Source of the DNA: a bacterium
Lineage (GTDB): Bacteria; Auribacterota; UBA3054; B51-G9
DNA: 5,714 nt
Assembly (NCBI GenBank): GCA_029933535.1
Contig: JAOZNZ010000048.1
Location: 6,448-12,161, forward strand
Direction of reading: 5' to 3'
This document shows positions 1 to 5,685 of this stretch, piece by piece (the first letter of the stretch is position 1; each line of letters begins with the position of its first letter). A program made the translations under genes and the position numbers. Below the pieces are notes generated by a model that was given only the letters and a program-made list of their open reading frames with translations, had not been told where the DNA came from and made no database searches.

Positions 1-31
1 TTGTAAGGAGGGGAATTGGGAGTTTATGGAC

Positions 32-64
32 TTCGCCCCGCATTCGCCGGGCGCATCGCGGACT
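32..64 (+). repeat. GC-rich hairpin 'head' module, left copy
   Basis: This 33-bp element reads TTCGCCC, eight variable bases, CCGGGCGC, one base, TCGCG, one base, ACT. The CGCCC at 34-38 can pair with GGGCG at 49-53. All 23 defined positions recur with identical spacing in inverted orientation at 5682-5714. The conserved pattern, with variation confined to the loop and two single positions, is what a dispersed repeat family would show. A 7-bp tandem array follows directly. No protein-coding explanation is convincing, because the reading frame across it simply reads through the repeats. Confidence 0.75.
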
Positions 65-120
65 TCGGATCTCGGACTACGGATCACGGATCACGGATCA
101 CGGATTACGGACTACGGATT
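59..120 (+). repeat. 7-bp tandem repeat array, about 8.9 copies
   Basis: Consecutive heptamers begin at 59, 66, 73, 80, 87, 94, 101, 108 and 115. The sequence is CGGACTT, CGGATCT, CGGACTA, three identical CGGATCA units, CGGATTA, CGGACTA and a partial CGGATT. CGGA is invariant and variation is confined to the last three bases, mostly C/T changes. The array starts inside the end of the hairpin module and stops ten bases before the -35 box of the downstream gene. It resembles the short heptanucleotide repeats known from cyanobacteria and many environmental genomes; a function is not known. Confidence 0.9.
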
Positions 121-129
121 TTCATGTTA

Positions 130-158
130 TTGAAATTACAATATGAAAAAGATATAAT
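130..158 (+). promoter_or_regulatory. sigma-70-type promoter of the CarB-like gene
   Basis: A -35 box TTGAAA (130-135, five of six consensus bases) is followed by a 17-bp spacer and a perfect -10 box TATAAT (153-158). Transcription would start near 165, giving a leader of about 60 nt before the ATG at 227. The optimal spacing and the position just outside the repeat array make this the most likely promoter. It implies that the gene is transcribed on its own rather than as the distal member of a pyrimidine or arginine operon. Confidence 0.75.
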
Positions 159-183
159 TAAGTATAGAGCTTCACAATCATTA

Positions 184-214
184 TTTTACGGCGTAAAAAT
201 ACGACCGTTTTTAC
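184..214 (+). promoter_or_regulatory. overlapping inverted repeats in the leader
   Basis: Two dyads overlap. TTTTACG (184-190) pairs with CGTAAAA (192-198) around a single G, a perfect 15-bp palindrome suited to a DNA-binding dimer rather than an RNA hairpin. GTAAAAA (193-199) pairs with TTTTTAC (208-214) over an 8-nt loop and ends three bases before the GGAG ribosome-binding site (218-221). They share 193-198, so they cannot form together. An operator or a translational switch is possible, but the local A/T richness means chance dyads cannot be excluded. Confidence 0.4.
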
Positions 215-226
215 TTTGGAGAACAA

Positions 227-3200
227 ATGCCGGGTCAAAGAATTCTAGTTCTTGGTTCAGGTCCTACGATGACCGGACAATCACGCGAGTACAACAGTGT
301 AATAATGTCTGCGTGTAAAGTTTTGCATAAGGCGGAGCATTCCATTATTTTGCTTGACAGCCATTCTGCATCGCCTGTTATTGGGAGCGGTTTATGTAGT
401 CGCAGTTATATAGAACCATTAACCCGCGAGGTATTGGAAAAAGTTTTGGAAAAAGAACGGCCGCACAGTGTTTTAACAACGGTAAGCGGCAAAAATTCAT
501 TTAATCTATCCATTTTTCTACATCAGTTTTCAAGTCAGTCAAATTCAAAATTCGCTTTTCTTGGAACAACAGGCGATATTCTGGCATCAACTCAAAGGCC
601 TGAACTTTTCAAACAAATTGTTGCATCCACAGGCGCAAAATATCCCGACTCAACAACTGTTAATTCTATTGATAAAGGAATCAATGCAGGGCGGGAAATA
701 GGATTCCCGATTATTGTCAGAGCGATTCCTGAACCGTCAGGAGTTGGTGTGGCAATTGCCTATAATGTTGAAGAACTCGAACGGGCAATTAGTATCGCAT
801 TAGCTGTTAGTCCTATTAAACAAGTTGTTATAGAAAAATCTTTTGCCGGATCAAAAAGCACGGATTGGGTTGTTATGCGTGACCGGAAGGATAATATTTT
901 TGTTGTTGGAGGAGTGGAGTATGTTGAGCCGCTTGGAGTTCATACTAATGACAGCATTGCGGTTTCTCCTGTTCAAAGTCTTTCTGAAGAATCAATAGCT
1001 ATTGCAAAAGAAACTGCTGAAGAGATTGCGCGAAGGTTTAAAATTACAGGCTGCGCTACAATTCAATTTGCTCATAACAAAAATGATGATACGGATATAA
1101 CAGTAATAAGTGCGGCACCGAGAATAACCCGCGCGGCAATATTATGCGGCAGGATGGCAGGTGTTTCAGTTACTGAATTACATACAAAGCTTTGTATGGA
1201 TGAAAATATTCAGGAACTGGCATCTTCAATTTTGTCAGAGGATGAAATCAATCTTTTTGAAGAAAAAGAAAAAAAAGATTTCTGCTGGTGCCGAGTACCA
1301 ATTTTTCCCGGAAGAAGGCTTATGGATAAAAATGAACTTCTTACCACTTACACAAAATCGGTTGACAGTGTTACAGGAGTAGGTATTAATTTTATTTCAG
1401 CATTGCAAAAGGCAATAAGAGCGTCTTGCCTGCCGGAATTGGGAGCATGCTGCATTAACGCCGAAAGCACCATGACATGGGGTATTGAAGAAATAATGTC
1501 AATGGTATCCAAACCGCATTCAAACAGGTTATGGCATATATTAAAAGCTTTAAAGATCGGGGTTGAACCGGAGGAATTAATTAATGTAAGTGGAATTGAC
1601 AAATGGTTTATTAATGAATTAGTGGGGCTTAAAAAAATTGAAGATAAAGTTTCCGGAATTCAGAGCAAAAATTTAATTTCAGGAACTGGAAAAGTAAAAA
1701 AAATATTAAAAGAAGCAAAAAATACCGGGTATAGCGATTTTCAACTTTCAATATTGCTCGGAGTTGAAGAGAAAAAAATTCACGACTGCCGGTTAGAAAA
1801 AAAAATATTCCCTATTGCTGAACAATTATCCGGTGATAATGTTCAACCTCCCCCCTGGATAATAACATATAAATCAAGAAAGCAAAATTTTTATGATGAA
1901 AGCCCTATACTTTTAATCGGCTCGTGTAAACAAAAATCAGCTGTAAGAGCAGAGACTGAATATATTCTTCTTGAAGCTGCGCGTGAATTGTCAAAATCCG
2001 GCCAAAAATGTATCTTAATTTCTCCTGAAACGTTGCATTTAACAGATGACGAGAGTGCCAATGTTAAAAGATATATTGAGCCTGTTAATGCGGAAGTGAT
2101 AAATGATGTAATTGAAATTGAGAAACCCAAAGCGCTTTTAGCTCAATTCGGCAATCTTCAAACTTACGCGTTGATAGAAAAAATTGATAAAATGCCTATT
2201 TTAGGAACATCTTTTAAAAGTATTCAAAGACTGCGGAAACGTGAAAGATTTTATCCAATGATTCAAAAACTTGATATAAGACTCCCTTCTCATGGAATGG
2301 CTGATAATGCTCGTGATGCCTTTATGCTTGCTGAAGATATAGGTTATCCGGTTATCGTTCATCCGGCTGTTCCAACACGAATTTCTGCTGTAGATATTTG
2401 GCACAGCAAGCAAGATGCAAAAGATTTTCTTGACAGCGCTAAAAGTGTTAAAGAACTATATCCTATTTCAATTGAAAAATTTCTGGAAGGCGGAAGAGAA
2501 TTTCATATCGAAGGTGTTTGCGATAAATCTGATTTGTACATTGGAGGGATAATTGAGCATATAGAAAGAGCAGGTGTTAACACATGTGACAGCGCGGCTG
2601 TATGGGCGCCTGCATCATCTGCATATTCTTTTCTTGAAGAAGGCAGAGATATTATTAAGCGCCTTGCAATTGAACTTAAGATTCAGGGATTGATAGGTGT
2701 TAAGTTTGCCCTTTCTGATGATAAGTTATATCTGCTTGATGTTTTCCCGGGAGCAACGAAAAATACGGCGTTTATAAATAAAATTTCAGGCGAAAAACTT
2801 GTTCCGGCAGCTATTCAGGCGGCTCTCGGAAAACCATTGAGCGAAATTAATGAAAATGAACCCGTTGGGGATTTCGTCGCTGTACGTACTCCCGTTTTTC
2901 CATTCGTGAATTTTCCGGATAGCGATGCGTCGTTAGGTCCGGAAAGTTGTTCGGTAGGTGAAGCAATCGGCTTAAGTTACTCTTTTGGAACCGCTTACGC
3001 AAAAGCTTTGGTTGCCGCGGGTAATTCTATTCCTAGTAAGGGTACTGTTTTACTAAGCGTCACTGATAAAGACAAACAGGAAGTTTTACCTATTGCTAAA
3101 AAACTGATTGCTCTCGGTTTTGAGATCGCGGCAACATCAGGAACTTATGCGGTATTACAGAAGCATGAAATTCCCGCAAAATTGGTTATGAAGTTCCAGG

Positions 3201-3508
3201 AAGGTCGGCCGAATGTGATTGACAATATTATTGACGGGGACATAAGTTTAATAATTAACACACCGGGCTCAAAAGCAAACAGATTTGCAGAAGCGCAGAT
3301 GCGGCATGAAGCTGTTGCACGGGGGATTCTTGTAATTACAACTATTTCCGCCGCTCAGGCTGCAGTAGAAGGTATTGCAGCTTTTATGCGGCATGGTATT
3401 GAAATTAAGCTTTATGATAAATACCTTGATGGACTTCGCTTTCAACATTCGTTAAATTTTAGTGATCAGCCAACGCTTGACTTTGATTCGGATGTTCCGG
3501 TTGCCTGA
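227..3508 (+). CDS. degenerate paralogue of carbamoyl-phosphate synthase large subunit (CarB-like)
   Basis: The 1093-aa protein has the full CarB order: pre-ATP-grasp 1 (about 1-115), ATP-grasp 1 (120-335), oligomerisation domain (about 425-525), pre-ATP-grasp 2 (560-660), ATP-grasp 2 (665-870) and MGS-like domain (935-1075). E. coli CarB is about 1073 aa. Start: ATG with GGAG five bases upstream. Genuine CarB makes carbamoyl phosphate from bicarbonate, ATP and glutamine-derived ammonia. Aligned by eye to E. coli CarB, half 1 keeps R165, H239, Q280 and R299, but E215 is S211, E299 is S295 and N301 is A297. Half 2 is worse: R715 is H712, H788 is N785, Q829 is K826, E841 is D838, N843 is F840, R845 is G842, and the glycine-rich phosphate loop near 713-722 is gone. 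The linker motif VDTCAAEF is also lost. The MGS domain is canonical (LLSV, ATSGTYAVL, EGRPNVID, LIINTPGS). The long intact frame argues against a decaying pseudogene. No carA lies beside it. Family membership is certain; lack of synthetase activity is inferred. Confidence 0.93.
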   Translation: MPGQRILVLGSGPTMTGQSREYNSVIMSACKVLHKAEHSIILLDSHSASPVIGSGLCSRSYIEPLTREVLEKVLEKERPHSVLTTVSGKNSFNLSIFLHQFSSQSNSKFAFLGTTGDILASTQRPELFKQIVASTGAKYPDSTTVNSIDKGINAGREIGFPIIVRAIPEPSGVGVAIAYNVEELERAISIALAVSPIKQVVIEKSFAGSKSTDWVVMRDRKDNIFVVGGVEYVEPLGVHTNDSIAVSPVQSLSEESIAIAKETAEEIARRFKITGCATIQFAHNKNDDTDITVISAAPRITRAAILCGRMAGVSVTELHTKLCMDENIQELASSILSEDEINLFEEKEKKDFCWCRVPIFPGRRLMDKNELLTTYTKSVDSVTGVGINFISALQKAIRASCLPELGACCINAESTMTWGIEEIMSMVSKPHSNRLWHILKALKIGVEPEELINVSGIDKWFINELVGLKKIEDKVSGIQSKNLISGTGKVKKILKEAKNTGYSDFQLSILLGVEEKKIHDCRLEKKIFPIAEQLSGDNVQPPPWIITYKSRKQNFYDESPILLIGSCKQKSAVRAETEYILLEAARELSKSGQKCILISPETLHLTDDESANVKRYIEPVNAEVINDVIEIEKPKALLAQFGNLQTYALIEKIDKMPILGTSFKSIQRLRKRERFYPMIQKLDIRLPSHGMADNARDAFMLAEDIGYPVIVHPAVPTRISAVDIWHSKQDAKDFLDSAKSVKELYPISIEKFLEGGREFHIEGVCDKSDLYIGGIIEHIERAGVNTCDSAAVWAPASSAYSFLEEGRDIIKRLAIELKIQGLIGVKFALSDDKLYLLDVFPGATKNTAFINKISGEKLVPAAIQAALGKPLSEINENEPVGDFVAVRTPVFPFVNFPDSDASLGPESCSVGEAIGLSYSFGTAYAKALVAAGNSIPSKGTVLLSVTDKDKQEVLPIAKKLIALGFEIAATSGTYAVLQKHEIPAKLVMKFQEGRPNVIDNIIDGDISLIINTPGSKANRFAEAQMRHEAVARGILVITTISAAQAAVEGIAAFMRHGIEIKLYDKYLDGLRFQHSLNFSDQPTLDFDSDVPVA

Positions 3509-3515
3509 AAGGCAA
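3501..3515 (+). other. small hairpin over the stop codon
   Basis: TTGCC (3501-3505) and GGCAA (3511-3515) form a 5-bp stem whose loop, TGAAA, contains the TGA stop codon. It is not followed by a T-run, so it is not a standard intrinsic terminator. It may be incidental. Confidence 0.3.
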
Positions 3516-3521
3516 ATTCAA

Positions 3522-3602
3522 CGATTCCCCCTTTTCTAAAGGGGGTTAGGGGGATTTAAATCCCTCCCCCGCTATCGCGGGTACTCCCTTTATAAAGGGA
3601 GA
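3522..3602. repeat. cluster of four palindromes downstream of the CarB-like gene
   Basis: Four dyads are packed into about 80 bp. CCCCCTTT/AAAGGGGG at 3527-3545 has a 3-nt loop. GGGATTTAAATCCC is a perfect palindrome at 3551-3564. CCCGC/GCGGG lies at 3568-3581. CTCCCTTTATAAAGGGAG is a perfect palindrome at 3584-3601. Similar C-run/G-run blocks are, from memory, frequent dispersed intergenic repeats in environmental bacterial genomes. The last hairpin is followed, after an 11-nt gap, by six Ts (3613-3618), so the cluster could end transcription from the left gene, but it does not match a classical terminator. Confidence 0.8.
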
Positions 3603-3939
3603 CTGAAAACACTTTTTTAAGGGACGACTAATTATACTCTTTTATTTATGTGGTTTATATTGTTTCTTTTATTAAGTTAAAATTTCTGACAGAATCATGG
3701 GTGACAGAATCATTTTTAAATACAGAGAAAATTTTTAATCTATTAAATCGAATTTATTTAGACAATAAATGGGTCCCATCAGCTTCCGTAACTATTGGAA
3801 CATCAGTTTCGTTATGTGCAAAAAAAGTTATTAAAAAATTTAAATTAAAATCTATTTTTTCAATAAAACCGCATTTTTTGCTCGAAAAACAGTAATTTTT
3901 AAATGTTTTTACACTTTTTTGCTTAAAAATCGCACTTTT
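3603..3939. other. AT-rich gene-free intergenic stretch
   Basis: This stretch lies between the 3' ends of two convergent genes. An 81-codon frame starting with GTG at 3650 has no ribosome-binding site, an AT-biased composition (many Lys, Phe, Ile and Leu) and no recognisable motif, so it is not called as a gene. The stretch contains one exact 12-bp direct repeat (3687-3713) and several A/T runs, including repeated ACTTTTTT-like words near 3911-3939. No clear intrinsic terminator for the leftward gene is visible. Confidence 0.6.
3687..3713. repeat. 12-bp direct repeat, period 15 bp
   Basis: TGACAGAATCAT occurs at 3687-3698 and again at 3702-3713, separated by GGG. Two exact 12-mers this close are unlikely by chance. 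It could be the remnant of a longer tandem array or a paired protein-binding site. A 15-bp period does not match one helical turn. Confidence 0.7.
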
Positions 3940-5370
3940 TTATTCAATTTCCAAACTCTTTTCTTTAACAATAATCGCAGCAGCCCAATTTCCTTTGCCG
4001 GGAGAGCTTACGGATATTTTACTACCTCCCTTAACATTTTGAATTGGTCCCCATTCTCCGGAATCGATATTAATCCAGCGGATATCCAACAAATCTTTTG
4101 TAGAAGACATATCTATCATCACTTTACCATCTGCCGGAAAATATAAAGCATAGGATCGGCCTTTATTAACGGCAAGATATGCTTCATTTTTATCGCGTTC
4201 TGACAATAATTCATCAGCAGGCTCTACAGTCCACAGCGGAACAATTGATTCAAGTTTTCTTGCTGCACGAATTGCTGCTACTGCCTTATCATTCAATCCC
4301 AAGCCGGCGGTTGGGCGGTGGAACCGGACGGAAGCAGCGCCAGCCAGCAAATGTCTCCAAAAGCGTTCTATGGCATCCTGATCTGAATGACCGAATGAAT
4401 TTCCATCAGCTCCATAGGTTTTTGTTGTATTCATCGGACGAGGTTTTTTGGACAAATACCTTTTGACGTAAAGAAAATTGTCCCAGTGTTTCTGTCCTTT
4501 AATGTGATTGTTTTGTGATACATCAACAAAATCATACAGTTCAGGATTATCGAATGTCTGTTTATGTTCTTTGGAAGTGAGATTCCATGAATCCCACATT
4601 TCTGTCACGTTAATAATTTTACCTTCTTTTGCCGCATGCTGTTTTATATATTTTGCCCAGTAACTGCCCCATTCTTCTTCAGCGGAAGTTTCATTATCAA
4701 TACAATATAATACATTATCATATTTTAGTGTATAATCCAACATTTTATCAACGAACTTTTGCTGATATTTTAATACAACAAGATTATTCCGCTGCTTTGG
4801 TGTAGTGAAGAAAAACGGCTGCCTGTTTGCGCCGGGGTGAGCAGGATAGTTTTTGGCAAATCCTGACTGTTTATAAGTATAATTTATATTGTTTTTTGGA
4901 TTGTAGGGATGGTCTTGCCAACGGTTTCTTCCTTTGTTATCAGTGTAATCAAAACGGTCCCAAATTTCAATCTGAACAATAATATCTCTTTTGGATGTCT
5001 CACGTAATAAACGTTCAAACCGGCTCCAATATTCTTTGTTCCATTTGTTCAGATCATATTTACAGTTCTTCTGCTTTTGAAAAGAATAAATTTCAAATCC
5101 TTTGTCTTTCCTGTCGCTCATTGTATTTCGAATAACATTACCGCCTGCATTTTTCAATCGATCAAGCTGTGGAATAAGTTTTTTTTCTGGCCATTGAAAC
5201 AAATTATCATCATCACTTCCACCTAACAGCAGCACCGGTTTATTTTGATAACTCCAGTAAAAAGGATTATCGGACCACGGCTGAAGTGCTGTTTTATCTG
5301 CGAGTGAATTCGTTGCGCATAGATGCAAGGGAATCAGAAAAAGGTATAAAACAATAATTCGGAAACACAT
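3940..5370 (-). CDS. secreted glycoside-hydrolase-like protein (DUF4038/GH140-type barrel plus collagen-binding-like C-terminal domain)
   Basis: The 476-aa protein begins with a signal peptide (hydrophobic core about 4-18, probable cut after SLA at 24), so it acts in the periplasm or outside the cell. Residues about 30-380 read like a clan-A (beta/alpha)8 barrel of the DUF4038/GH140-related type: the entry strand PVLLLGGSDDDN, then LKNAGGNVIRN, the strand IIVQIEIWDRFD (131-141), and the likely acid/base glutamate E227 in CIDNETS. The usual nucleophile strand appears to be RPMNTTKTYG (311-320), with a lysine (K317) near where a glutamate is expected. HRPTAGLGLND (351-361) follows. Residues about 385-468 fit the 'putative collagen-binding domain of a collagenase' beta-sandwich (AYALYF-like strand, IRWINIDSGEWG, PGKGNWAAAI). 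Substrate is not predictable beyond plant, algal or host glycan. The frame extends to a TTG at 5463, but that TTG is part of the -35 box; the ATG at 5370 has a strong ribosome-binding site and puts the signal peptide first. The gene is transcribed alone, convergent with the CarB-like gene. Confidence 0.88.
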   Translation of the reverse strand: MCFRIIVLYLFLIPLHLCATNSLADKTALQPWSDNPFYWSYQNKPVLLLGGSDDDNLFQWPEKKLIPQLDRLKNAGGNVIRNTMSDRKDKGFEIYSFQKQKNCKYDLNKWNKEYWSRFERLLRETSKRDIIVQIEIWDRFDYTDNKGRNRWQDHPYNPKNNINYTYKQSGFAKNYPAHPGANRQPFFFTTPKQRNNLVVLKYQQKFVDKMLDYTLKYDNVLYCIDNETSAEEEWGSYWAKYIKQHAAKEGKIINVTEMWDSWNLTSKEHKQTFDNPELYDFVDVSQNNHIKGQKHWDNFLYVKRYLSKKPRPMNTTKTYGADGNSFGHSDQDAIERFWRHLLAGAASVRFHRPTAGLGLNDKAVAAIRAARKLESIVPLWTVEPADELLSERDKNEAYLAVNKGRSYALYFPADGKVMIDMSSTKDLLDIRWINIDSGEWGPIQNVKGGSKISVSSPGKGNWAAAIIVKEKSLEIE

Positions 5371-5374
5371 AAAA

Positions 5375-5380
5375 CCTCCA
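5375..5380 (-). promoter_or_regulatory. Shine-Dalgarno site that fixes the start of the hydrolase-like gene
   Basis: On the minus strand TGGAGG is followed by TTTT and then the ATG at 5370. The 4-nt spacing is slightly short, but the match is strong. It selects this ATG over an upstream frame extension that would need to start inside the promoter. Confidence 0.88.
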
Positions 5381-5395
5381 ATTAATTTTGAAAAC

Positions 5396-5415
5396 TTGCC
5401 CCGATGATGGGGCAA
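5396..5415 (-). promoter_or_regulatory. leader hairpin upstream of the hydrolase-like gene
   Basis: On the minus strand TTGCCCC and GGGGCAA form a perfect 7-bp stem over a 6-nt loop (ATCATC), followed by the short U-containing stretch GTTTTC. It lies about 15 nt upstream of the Shine-Dalgarno site and wholly within the predicted leader. It could stabilise the 5' end of the mRNA or act as a weak attenuator. The U-tract is too short for a confident terminator call. Confidence 0.6.
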
Positions 5416-5434
5416 AATATTTGTAGCACAAATA

Positions 5435-5463
5435 ATTGTACGTTTTTTACGGGAAATTGTCAA
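5435..5463 (-). promoter_or_regulatory. sigma-70-type promoter of the hydrolase-like gene
   Basis: On the minus strand a perfect -35 box TTGACA (5463-5458) is separated by exactly 17 bp from TACAAT (5440-5435, five of six consensus bases). The start point would be near 5428, giving a leader of about 58 nt. This is close to an ideal housekeeping promoter and suggests substantial basal expression unless an operator in the spacer restrains it. Confidence 0.85.
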
Positions 5464-5468
5464 CTAAA

Positions 5469-5497
5469 TTGTATCTTTATCGATAATTATATATAAT
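5469..5497 (+). promoter_or_regulatory. candidate rightward promoter
   Basis: TTGTAT (5469-5474, three of six -35 bases) lies 17 bp before a perfect TATAAT (5492-5497). It would transcribe into the attC-like element and out of the window, back-to-back with the leftward promoter. The surrounding sequence is very AT-rich, so a chance match is possible. Confidence 0.35.
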
Positions 5498-5541
5498 ATG
5501 TATGTGCGTACCGATTGCGGGCCGTGAAAGTTCGAGTTAAG

Positions 5542-5633
5542 TTCCAACAAATCGTTGGAGCAGAATTACGCATAACATCCGGAGCAAAGGCGCTCCTGCG
5601 TTATACGCAATCTGCTCAACTCGGACGTTATTT
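5542..5633 (+). mobile_element. attC: attC-like integron recombination site, 92 bp
   Basis: The parts occur in the order and spacing of an attC site. R'' is TTCCAAC (5542-5548, six of seven against RYYYAAC). A 5-nt spacer precedes L'' GTTGGAGC (5554-5561). A long central dyad runs to L' GCTCAAC (5614-5620). A 6-nt spacer precedes R' GTTATTT (5627-5633, five of seven against GTTRRRY). The arms at 5554-5576 and 5600-5620 pair almost fully, with one extra G in L'' and one extra A further in, recalling the extrahelical bases of attC hairpins. GGAGC/GCTCC (5581-5596) caps the fold. Box order and both spacer lengths match the aadA cassette attC as recalled from memory. R' is weak, and no integrase or cassette gene in the expected orientation is visible, so it could be an isolated site or the edge of an array lying to the right. 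Confidence 0.62.
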
Positions 5634-5669
5634 CCGATATGGTGTTAGAAAAGTAATGAAATCTTAAAC

Positions 5670-5685
5670 TTGAGAGTTGAGAGTT
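5670..5685 (-). repeat. short 7-bp tandem repeat, about 2.3 copies
   Basis: TTGAGAG occurs at 5670-5676 and 5677-5683, followed by TT. Read on the minus strand these heptamers directly follow the hairpin module at 5682-5714, just as the CGGATCA heptamers follow the left copy. The unit sequence differs between the two copies. Confidence 0.7.

Noticed and set aside
32..120. CRISPR array
   Set aside because: The repeats are contiguous 7-bp units without spacers and no cas gene is nearby.
16..318. 100-codon open frame on the plus strand at the left end
   Set aside because: It is produced by the heptamer array (period 7 gives a repetitive RxxDxGSR-type peptide) and then runs out of frame into the start of the CarB-like gene. 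It has no plausible domain and crosses the promoter.
227..3508. Calling the CarB-like gene a pseudogene or plain carB
   Set aside because: There is no frameshift or internal stop over 1093 codons and all domains are present, so pseudogene is not supported. The loss of key ATP-grasp residues in both halves argues against plain carB.
3650..3895. 81-codon frame in the convergent intergenic region
   Set aside because: It starts with GTG and has no ribosome-binding site, an AT-driven composition, an internal direct repeat and no recognisable motif.
5371..5463. 31-residue N-terminal extension of the hydrolase-like protein
   Set aside because: Its TTG start is the first half of the -35 hexamer, so it would not be transcribed from the predicted promoter, and it would bury the signal peptide. 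The ATG at 5370 has its own strong ribosome-binding site.
5502..5540. 12-codon plus-strand frame ending with TAA just before the attC-like site
   Set aside because: Its position is suggestive for a cassette gene end, but the frame is too short, has no ribosome-binding site, and its ATG lies almost on the predicted start point of the candidate promoter.
5542..5633. tRNA or structured RNA gene in the right-end dyad
   Set aside because: The fold is a single long imperfect hairpin without cloverleaf or T-loop features; the attC architecture explains it better.
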